Positions 1 through 5,168 of a stretch of 24,860 bases of DNA are shown one piece after another (within the stretch, counting starts at the first letter, position 1; every line of letters starts with the position of its first letter). Made by a program: the position numbers and the translations under genes. A model generated the notes under the pieces. It was given only the letters and a program-made list of their open reading frames with translations, made no database searches and had not been told where the DNA came from. Source of the stretch: an uncultured Prevotella sp. (GTDB taxonomy: Bacteria; Bacteroidota; Bacteroidia; Bacteroidales; Bacteroidaceae); assembly GCA_900546575.1 (NCBI GenBank), contig URDM01000045.1, forward strand, positions 1 through 24,860. Direction: 5' to 3'.

Positions 1-23
1 TTTTATTGATTTTGATTTGGCGG

Positions 24-55
24 CAAAGGTATAATGATGAATAAAAGTGGACAAG
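24..55 (-). promoter_or_regulatory. Leftward Bacteroidetes-type promoter at the window edge
   Basis: Read on the minus strand, bases 31-24 spell TACCTTTG, which fits the Bacteroidetes -7 element TAnnTTTG. Exactly 20 nt upstream, at 55-52, is CTTG, a one-mismatch version of the -33 TTTG. It would drive a gene to the left of the window, divergent from everything described here. The gene itself is not visible. Confidence 0.5.
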
Positions 56-252
56 GCGGCATCGCGGATACGCTTACATTGATAATCAGTAGTTTACGAG
101 GATATAGAGCGTGGAATGGCAGATTGGCAGAGTGTTGTATAGTTCTTATGTTCTCTTGTCTAAACCACCCCTATATACTCCAGTTTGTCTCACTCCATAC
201 ATCGGATGACCTATAAATTATTTGCATCTATAAGTAATATTTATGTTTATAA
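56..252. other. Intergenic stretch without recognised gene
   Basis: An open frame of 60 codons exists at 34-216, but it has no signal peptide, domain or recognisable composition and begins inside the leftward promoter. I see no hairpin terminator or repeat here. This is most likely plain spacer between divergent transcription units. Confidence 0.5.
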
Positions 253-284
253 TTTGTAGTATAAAGAAAAAAGAATTAATTTTG
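253..284 (+). promoter_or_regulatory. Rightward Bacteroidetes-type promoter for the structured RNA/leader
   Basis: TTTG at 253-256, a 20-nt spacer and TAATTTTG at 277-284 match the -33/-7 consensus TTTG-N(19-21)-TAnnTTTG exactly. Transcription should start near 290. There is no plausible start codon with a credible gene for several hundred bases downstream, so the first product is probably an RNA or a long leader. Confidence 0.7.
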
Positions 285-288
285 CATT

Positions 289-690
289 GTCTCTACGCCG
301 AAGACGCATTAAGTGTCGGGAAAGACACAGCCAATTAGTTGGCGGTGTTATGTGGAGATACCATATATGGAAAGGCGTTTATCACGCGCTTTGTTCACTG
401 ACAGCTTGAAAGCCTAGGAAACTCTCAAATTGTAGTCAAGGGACATGGCAACGATAGATGCCACGGGATATGACACTATTGTCAGCCCTCATTGTATATT
501 ATAGTAATGTATGTCAATGCGAATGTTGACGTACGTTTGTTGCTATGTATATATACGATGGGGCAGATACGTTCATATCGGCGTGGGGTCTTGGGTTGCT
601 CGTTTCGACTACAATGGGCAATTCCTAGGGCCTCAAGCTGTGGAGCGAGTAACGGATAGAGTCTCCACGTCCTTTTTTTTATATCGGTGT
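289..690 (+). ncRNA. Candidate structured RNA or long regulatory leader (~400 nt)
   Basis: This region starts just after a consensus promoter and ends in eight T's (673-680). Local hairpins are visible: GTGTC/GACAC near 313-328, GCCAA/TTGGC near 330-343, and TGGCA/TGCCA near 446-463. A long-range duplex is also possible: 350-358 with 662-670, 393-399 with 648-653, 401-408 with 634-641, CCTAGGAA (413-420) with TTCCTAGG (622-629), and ATTGTAGTC (429-437) with GACTACAAT (607-615). The family is not recognised. RNase P RNA, tmRNA and SRP RNA were considered, and their signature motifs are absent. It could be a 6S-like RNA, a leader for the VanZ-like gene, or a palindromic repeat element. The pairings are seen in the sequence; a function is inference. 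Confidence 0.45.
580..680 (+). terminator. Possible intrinsic terminator hairpin with T8 tract
   Basis: Arms 580-588 and 663-671 pair with two G-U pairs. TTGCTCG (596-602) pairs with CGAGTAA (646-652), and CTACA (609-613) pairs with TGTGG (639-643). The helix is followed by TTTTTTTT at 673-680. The 3' arm is the same stretch that can pair with 350-437, so this fold competes with the long-range one. Confidence 0.45.
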
Positions 691-738
691 TCACAGGGTT
701 TTAATTTTAATAGACTTCTTGGAGACAGCAAGTCGGAT

Positions 739-1170
739 ATTATCACTATTAAAAGAAAAACTTACTTACTATTCTCCGTCCTTCTCATATTTATCGGCGA
801 ACTGATTTATATACTGTATAGACCGCTAACACTCTATATGTTCAAGCCATTTGAACAAATGGATATGCTTAATTGTATCAGATCTATAAGGGCATCGCAT
901 TTATTTCCACCCATAGAAGCAGTACCTCAATGGATTGTCTATAATCTACCCGACGGTATGTGGTTGCTGTCGTATATGTTTGCAATGGAATTCATTTGGG
1001 ACAACGAGGGCAAATACATCAAACTATTATGTATTTGGATAATGCCGACGGCTATCATCATACACGAGTTTTGCCAACTTATGAGACTTGTCAATGGCAC
1101 ATGGGACATTAACGACTTAACTATTTACATAATTGCTATCGCCATTTATTTACTAACAAAAAAAATATAA
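739..1170 (+). CDS. VanZ-like small integral membrane protein (start codon uncertain)
   Basis: About 140 residues with four hydrophobic segments: one just after the KRKTY start region, one around the WLLSYMFAMEF segment, one before the HEF motif and one at the C-terminus. The segment HEFCQ...GTWDINDL resembles the conserved (H/N)E..Q...G.fD..DL pattern of the VanZ family, whose members are membrane proteins of mostly unknown biochemical role. No ATG, GTG or TTG lies in frame between the T8 tract (680) and ATG 838, which is already past the first membrane segment. The open frame does continue upstream to an ATG at 511, but that part lies in the putative RNA. ATT at 739 or 748 is possible; 739 is a guess. 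The stop is only 2 nt before the next gene, so it appears to be the first gene of an operon. The family call is moderately sure; the 5' end is not. Confidence 0.5.
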   Translation: MITIKRKTYLLFSVLLIFIGELIYILYRPLTLYMFKPFEQMDMLNCIRSIRASHLFPPIEAVPQWIVYNLPDGMWLLSYMFAMEFIWDNEGKYIKLLCIWIMPTAIIIHEFCQLMRLVNGTWDINDLTIYIIAIAIYLLTKKI

Positions 1171-1172
1171 TT

Positions 1173-1364
1173 ATGACAAAGAGCGTCTCTTTAAAGCTTC
1201 TATGCTCATGCATTGCAGCGATTGTCTTCGTTATTGGTGCGGCAAGTTGCGCCACTGCCTCACAATCATCAACGTACCAACAAGCGCTTGAAAAACAACT
1301 TCAGCAATACGGTACATCTAACTCAAACAATCCCGACTCAAACGATTCACCAACAAACAATTAA
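1173..1364 (+). CDS. Very small lipoprotein (63 aa), unknown function
   Basis: A lysine-containing n-region and hydrophobic stretch lead to a lipobox ending at Cys26 (GAASC), so the mature lipid-anchored peptide is only about 38 residues. It is rich in Gln, Ser and Asn, with a low-complexity Asn/Ser/Asp/Pro end. No acidic residues follow the cysteine, so a surface-export signal is not evident and a periplasm-facing location is more likely. It sits 2 nt after the VanZ-like gene and 11 nt before the propeller lipoprotein gene, which supports co-transcription. Small size leaves some doubt, but the clean lipobox and spacing argue that it is real. No function can be assigned. Confidence 0.65.
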   Translation: MTKSVSLKLLCSCIAAIVFVIGAASCATASQSSTYQQALEKQLQQYGTSNSNNPDSNDSPTNN

Positions 1365-1375
1365 AACAACACATT

Positions 1376-2413
1376 ATGAAAACAGAGTTTAAAGTATTAG
1401 GCATTGCAGCCGCTTCGGCATTGCTCGCATCATGCGGTTCAATCAAAGTATCCAACTATCTTGAGGCTTTCACTCCTGAGGAAAGCGGACTTAACCTTGT
1501 TAAGCTTACCGACGAGTCGACCAACAGTATCATCGCAGGCAATGCCACCAAGGAGCCTTCATTGGCTAACCGCGCATATTACAAGAACTGGAGCTGGGCA
1601 TATAGTGCCGAAGCCCACTTCAGATGGTGCCCGTTGCGTTCTCTCGCCATATCGCCAGACGGAAGCAAGTTGGCATACCTATATAAGGCTAACGGCCAGA
1701 CTAACATCATGGTAAGAAACGCGGGTGCCCAAGGCGCTGCAACACAACGTACATTCCGCGATGTGCTATCATTCTCATGGGCTAAGGATAACAAGCTCTA
1801 CTTCTCCGACAGGAATGGCACCAACTACTACGTGTCTGCCATTAATGCCGACCAAGGCAGCATGATGCAGCAGATAACCAATGGTTCGGTGTCCGACTGG
1901 AACCCAGCTTCGATCGACGGTCAGAAGGTGTACTTCTCAAGACAGTCGGCTAATGGTCCATCTGTATGGTCGCTCGATAGAAAGGACGGCACGCTTACAT
2001 CATGTGCTTCAGGCTACAATGTATGCCTTATACCTAACGACCCGGAGGCTTTCTATTGTGTAAGAAACTCATCTTCGGGACGTAGCGAGATATGGTACGT
2101 CAACTATGTCAAGGGACAGGAAACGCTTGTTCTTACTGACGAGAAGCGCAGCTTTGCCAACCCGTGCCTTTCTCCTGATGGCAAATGGCTCGCTGTGGAG
2201 GGCAACTCTACCTCTGCCATCAACAATGTGGTCAACACAGACATCTTTGTTGTAAGAACAGATGGCTCGCGTCTGACACAGCTCACATTCAATCCGAGTT
2301 TCGATATGTGTCCTGTATGGGCTAAAGACGGACGAAGCATCTACTTCCTTTCTACACGAGCCAACCGCGACAACAAATACAACATCTGGCGAATGAACTT
2401 CAATATCGAATAA
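1376..2413 (+). CDS. Lipoprotein with TolB-like (WD40/PD40) beta-propeller
   Basis: 345 residues. The signal peptide has its lipobox cysteine at residue 20 (LLASC). The mature part contains repeats of the TolB/PD40 type: AISPDGSKLAYL (from residue 91), LSPDGKWLAVEG (from about 265) and a final VWAKDGRSIYFLST block (about 314), with weaker blades between. Such propellers usually bind proteins or peptides in the periplasm. TolB itself works with Pal and Tol, but this protein lacks TolB's N-terminal domain and has a lipid anchor, so it is not an orthologue. The residues after the cysteine (GSIKV) lack the acidic surface-export signature. It is the third gene of the envelope run, with 18 nt before the PEGA-protein gene. 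Confidence 0.75.
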   Translation: MKTEFKVLGIAAASALLASCGSIKVSNYLEAFTPEESGLNLVKLTDESTNSIIAGNATKEPSLANRAYYKNWSWAYSAEAHFRWCPLRSLAISPDGSKLAYLYKANGQTNIMVRNAGAQGAATQRTFRDVLSFSWAKDNKLYFSDRNGTNYYVSAINADQGSMMQQITNGSVSDWNPASIDGQKVYFSRQSANGPSVWSLDRKDGTLTSCASGYNVCLIPNDPEAFYCVRNSSSGRSEIWYVNYVKGQETLVLTDEKRSFANPCLSPDGKWLAVEGNSTSAINNVVNTDIFVVRTDGSRLTQLTFNPSFDMCPVWAKDGRSIYFLSTRANRDNKYNIWRMNFNIE

Positions 2414-2431
2414 ACCAACACAACAATAACA

Positions 2432-3439
2432 ATGAAACGAATAGGACTTATAATCTTATCGGTTCTTATGACGGTCTGCGCTATGCAAGCGCAGACTGCC
2501 AAAGACTCTGTAAGAATTAAGCTGCGAACAACAGCTGGTGCTGACATTGCACTCGACGGCGACTGGTCGTCAACCAACATTATGTACACTAAAGTGGCAA
2601 CCGGAAACTACAACGTAACTGTAAGATACGGAAGCTTGTTTGAAAAGACTTACCCTATAGAGGTAAGCACAACCGGCAAAACCGAATTCATGTTCCTTAT
2701 AGAAGGCGAAGCCAATATAAGTTGTACACCACAAGCTACAGTTATATTGGACGGAATACCGCAGGGACTTGCTCCTCAAACCCTGAAAGTTGTAGGCACA
2801 CACAACATCAAAATACAGGGCGATGAGCAGGAGTATTATGACATCACCGACCAAATCAGCATCAAGCCATTTGAGAAGAGAACTTTCTCGTACACACTAA
2901 AGAAGCGCCCGCCTCGTCTGTACGGCATGGTGATAGCCAACTACTCTGGTTGCAAGGCTTATGGTGTGACGCTCGCCATGTGTCGCAACTGGGGCGCATA
3001 TCTGCGATATGCCACTTCTGACGGCCAGTTTAATGTTGATACAGATGGTTATCCTGAGCCTTATGCTAAAGATGGTTATTATGGAACCGGTATATACAAG
3101 AAGAGCGATGCGGAGTATACAATCTTTACAGCCGGAGTTATGAAACGTTGCCACAGATATCTGTTCGCCTACATAGGAGCCGGATACGGACGATTCGGAC
3201 AGACATACGAGAAAATAATAGACGTTGACAACAATGATCTTTACAGCAGTTTAGGACGTTATATCTCTGGTGCTAAAGGCGTAGCAGGCGACATAGGTGT
3301 AATCGTTAAGTACAAAGCCCTGCTGCTGCAGGTTGGCTACACGTCTATATTGACAGGTAAGTTCGGCGATACAAAGTGGCATCACGACCCATACATCGGT
3401 TTAGGTATCAGTATTCACAAAAACAAAAAGCGCAATTAA
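2432..3439 (+). CDS. Exported protein with PEGA-like domains and C-terminal beta-barrel-like region
   Basis: 335 residues with a signal peptide (cleavage probably after the AMQAQ segment, about residue 21). Residues about 25-90 and 95-158 look like two PEGA-type beta domains; the second has the typical 'TVILDGIPQGLAP...L..GTHNIKIQ' layout. The C-terminal half (about 162-335) alternates short amphipathic strands ending in aromatic residues and glycine, as in small outer-membrane beta-barrels. PEGA domains are usually found on extracytoplasmic surface-associated proteins. It may link the outer membrane to the propeller lipoprotein encoded just upstream, but that is inference. The next gene begins 2 nt after its stop codon. 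Confidence 0.7.
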   Translation: MKRIGLIILSVLMTVCAMQAQTAKDSVRIKLRTTAGADIALDGDWSSTNIMYTKVATGNYNVTVRYGSLFEKTYPIEVSTTGKTEFMFLIEGEANISCTPQATVILDGIPQGLAPQTLKVVGTHNIKIQGDEQEYYDITDQISIKPFEKRTFSYTLKKRPPRLYGMVIANYSGCKAYGVTLAMCRNWGAYLRYATSDGQFNVDTDGYPEPYAKDGYYGTGIYKKSDAEYTIFTAGVMKRCHRYLFAYIGAGYGRFGQTYEKIIDVDNNDLYSSLGRYISGAKGVAGDIGVIVKYKALLLQVGYTSILTGKFGDTKWHHDPYIGLGISIHKNKKRN

Positions 3440-3441
3440 TC

Positions 3442-4665
3442 ATGAAGAAGTTTCTATTTATATTATTAGTCTGCTTTGCAGCTATCTCCTGCAACAGCTA
3501 TGATGATGAGATAGGATATATTGCAACAACAAACGGCACGTGTTTTCAAAATGTAATATCCGCTAATCATACATCTTGCAAAATAAAATACGGGCATACT
3601 ATAAAAGGCGTGGAGGGCAATATAGAACTCTCTAAGGTGGTATTCAAGCTGAGTGGAGACGGCGAAGAAAAGTTTGTAGAGGCACAAAAAGGTGAAAGCG
3701 ACATCTATTATGCGGAGCTTGAAATCCCGTATGGTAAAGAGGTTATAATATCTACTATAGCAACCATAAATGGGGAAGATAGAAGTGTATCGGAGCGTGA
3801 GGTATATTACAATAACTCATATTTCTGTCCTGAAATAGCCGACTCTATTTGTACCAATCCCCTTAACTACGATGTGATACGGTATGTTGTTGAATGTAAA
3901 AACATTTATTATAAAAGCAAAATATCAGAAGCAACGGTTACTATTGGCAAAAAAACTTATCCTTTGACTATTACTGACGACAATAAAATCTATTGCGATA
4001 TCAATGTGTACGATATAGCCAACTGCTCTTGTTATCCTGCATTAACAATCAAAAATGAGGTGGGCGAATACAAAATCAAAGGAGGCGCTTATATGAGAGT
4101 CGAAAAAAATGCTATAACCGGATACGACACATCAGAGGACGGCAAAGAGATAGACGGATGTATATATCTTGCCGGAACAAAGTGGGCAAAAGGAGTTATT
4201 GTTCAAGGTTCTGATGGGAAGAATCATTTTGACATCAACGAAGAAGAGGGGATAGAAACAGATGCTCTTAGCTGGGATAATTATTTAAAGAACAACAATT
4301 TAAATGGGTATAAAATCCCGTCAGTAGGTCAGGCAGACAGTCTGATTTATTATTGTTCCATACAAAAAGTGAGGGCAGAGAAAGCAGGCGTCTGGCAATT
4401 TGTAGTATATCCAGCGAAGAAAAATGAAAGAATAAAAAGTTTTTTCAATAATATCAAATCGACACCAATGGCTGACATTAGAAAAAATGGAGTGTATATA
4501 AAGTCATCTCGATGTTACAATTCAGGACATTTAGATAGACATAGTAGCTATGATTCCAGTCATTATTACCGCTATTATTATTATCCACAAGATAATAATA
4601 TTTTTGACTATTATAGCTCATTATATGTTACGCAAAATTGTCTACTATTGCCTATTAAAGATTAA
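3442..4665 (+). CDS. AT-rich surface lipoprotein, unknown function
   Basis: 407 residues from ATG 3442. The frame is open further upstream, but that part overlaps the preceding gene, and only 3442 gives a signal peptide. The lipobox cysteine is residue 17 (AAISC), followed by NSYDDE, an acidic patch like the Bacteroidetes lipoprotein export signal, so display on the cell surface is likely. The middle resembles Ig-like beta domains. The C-terminal third (LAGTKWAKGVIV onward) has a loose resemblance to the FISUMP-type domain but is not firmly recognised, and its end is very rich in Tyr, Ser and His. The gene is clearly more AT-rich than its neighbours (one 60-base line at 3901 is 25% GC). It is the last gene before the 4676 terminator. 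Confidence 0.7.
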   Translation: MKKFLFILLVCFAAISCNSYDDEIGYIATTNGTCFQNVISANHTSCKIKYGHTIKGVEGNIELSKVVFKLSGDGEEKFVEAQKGESDIYYAELEIPYGKEVIISTIATINGEDRSVSEREVYYNNSYFCPEIADSICTNPLNYDVIRYVVECKNIYYKSKISEATVTIGKKTYPLTITDDNKIYCDINVYDIANCSCYPALTIKNEVGEYKIKGGAYMRVEKNAITGYDTSEDGKEIDGCIYLAGTKWAKGVIVQGSDGKNHFDINEEEGIETDALSWDNYLKNNNLNGYKIPSVGQADSLIYYCSIQKVRAEKAGVWQFVVYPAKKNERIKSFFNNIKSTPMADIRKNGVYIKSSRCYNSGHLDRHSSYDSSHYYRYYYYPQDNNIFDYYSSLYVTQNCLLLPIKD

Positions 4666-4675
4666 ATCTCATTAA

Positions 4676-4724
4676 AGCGGCGAGATAAACACCCTATGCT
4701 TAGAGTGTTTGTCTCGCTGTTTTT
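4676..4724 (+). terminator. Intrinsic terminator of the envelope operon
   Basis: A 12-bp stem, CGAGATAAACAC (4681-4692) with GTGTTTGTCTCG (4705-4716), including G-U pairs, encloses a 12-nt loop and is followed by CTGTTTTT. It ends the rightward operon 11 nt after the last stop codon. It also lies just beyond the stop codon of the minus-strand nuclease remnant, so it could serve both directions, though the run of T's is better on the plus strand. Confidence 0.85.
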
Positions 4725-4728
4725 ATGT

Positions 4729-5106
4729 TTATTGTCGACACAATCGCTCCACCTCGTCTTTAGTCATGCCAACCATTGAGGCAATAGTGTCAATATCCAT
4801 TCCTTTGGCATACATTGCTTTTGCCACTAATGCTATGCCTTCGGCACGACCTTTTGCAAGTCCTTCCTCCCGACCCTTAGCGAGTCCTTCCTCTCTGCCT
4901 TTAGCAAGTCCTTCCTCCAATCCTTCTTCCCGACCTTCTTCCTTCGCCGTATCCAACGAGTTCTTTATGTCGCGATAAGCCTTGAGGCTGTCTTCATACT
5001 CGCGCAACTCCGTAGGGGTGAAGCGAGCAACAGTAGCAGCGTCGAACAGCTTGGAGAATATCTTTTCGCGTAGCGTAGCCGGACGATTGTCGAGGCGTGA
5101 GAGGTC
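4729..5106 (-). pseudogene. 3' remnant of a Rpn-family PD-(D/E)XK nuclease/transposase-like gene
   Basis: On the minus strand, 125 codons remain. They begin with DLSRLDNRPATLREKIF, continue through LFDAATVARFTPTEL and YEDSLKAYRDIKNSLDTA, and end in the repetitive EEGREEGLAKG coil and a short C-terminal helical segment (IASMVGMTKDEVERLC). This matches the C-terminal part of the Rpn/PDDEXK_2 family, whose full members are roughly 300 residues. The nuclease core that should precede it is absent; a stop codon lies in frame at 5115-5113. An internal TTG at 5007 could give a 92-residue product, but that would have no catalytic residues. The truncation lies within about 20 bp of the TonB-receptor promoter, so a deletion or insertion joined the two. 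Confidence 0.75.
4856..4927 (-). repeat. About three tandem 24-bp repeats encoding an EEGLAKGR-type coil
   Basis: Units at 4856-4879, 4880-4903 and 4904-4927 share GC(A/G)AGTCCTTCCTC and differ at a few positions. On the coding (minus) strand each unit encodes eight residues of the charged Lys-Gly-Arg-Glu-Glu-Gly linker seen in Rpn proteins. The repeat probably varies in copy number by slippage. Confidence 0.8.
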
Positions 5107-5127
5107 GGAAAATCACGGATTTTAGGT

Positions 5128-5159
5128 ATTGCACATTCTTCTGCCTATTTATAATTTTG
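5128..5159 (+). promoter_or_regulatory. Promoter of the TonB-receptor/protease locus
   Basis: ATTG at 5128-5131, a 20-nt spacer and TAATTTTG at 5152-5159 fit the Bacteroidetes promoter. The start codon at 5169 is only 10 nt after the -7 element, so the 5' leader is predicted to be a few bases or none. Confidence 0.7.
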
Positions 5160-5168
5160 CAGCGCAAT

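Noticed and set aside
34..216. 60-codon open frame at the left edge
   Set aside because: It has no signal, domain or plausible composition, overlaps a leftward promoter and is followed by a separate promoter at 253.
289..690. Identification as RNase P RNA, tmRNA or SRP RNA
   Set aside because: The hallmark sequences of these RNAs (for example the RNase P core GAGGAAAGTCC, or a tmRNA tRNA-like end with CCA) are not present.
289..690. Invertible (phase-variable) promoter
   Set aside because: The complementary arms are imperfect, and no invertase gene lies nearby.
511..738. Upstream extension of the VanZ-like reading frame
   Set aside because: It lies inside the base-paired region ending in eight T's, and its translation does not look like a membrane protein leader. 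Kept as a finding, not as coding sequence.
4856..4927. CRISPR-like tandem repeat
   Set aside because: The units are contiguous 24-mers without spacers, in frame with a coding remnant; they encode a charged coil.
4709..4978. Plus-strand frame with Ser/Pro-rich repeats
   Set aside because: It is the reverse of the Rpn coil repeat; the minus-strand reading matches a known family.
5097..5168. Earlier start for the TonB receptor
   Set aside because: It would begin upstream of the promoter -7 element and inside the nuclease-remnant junction; the ATG at 5169 follows the promoter and precedes the signal peptide.
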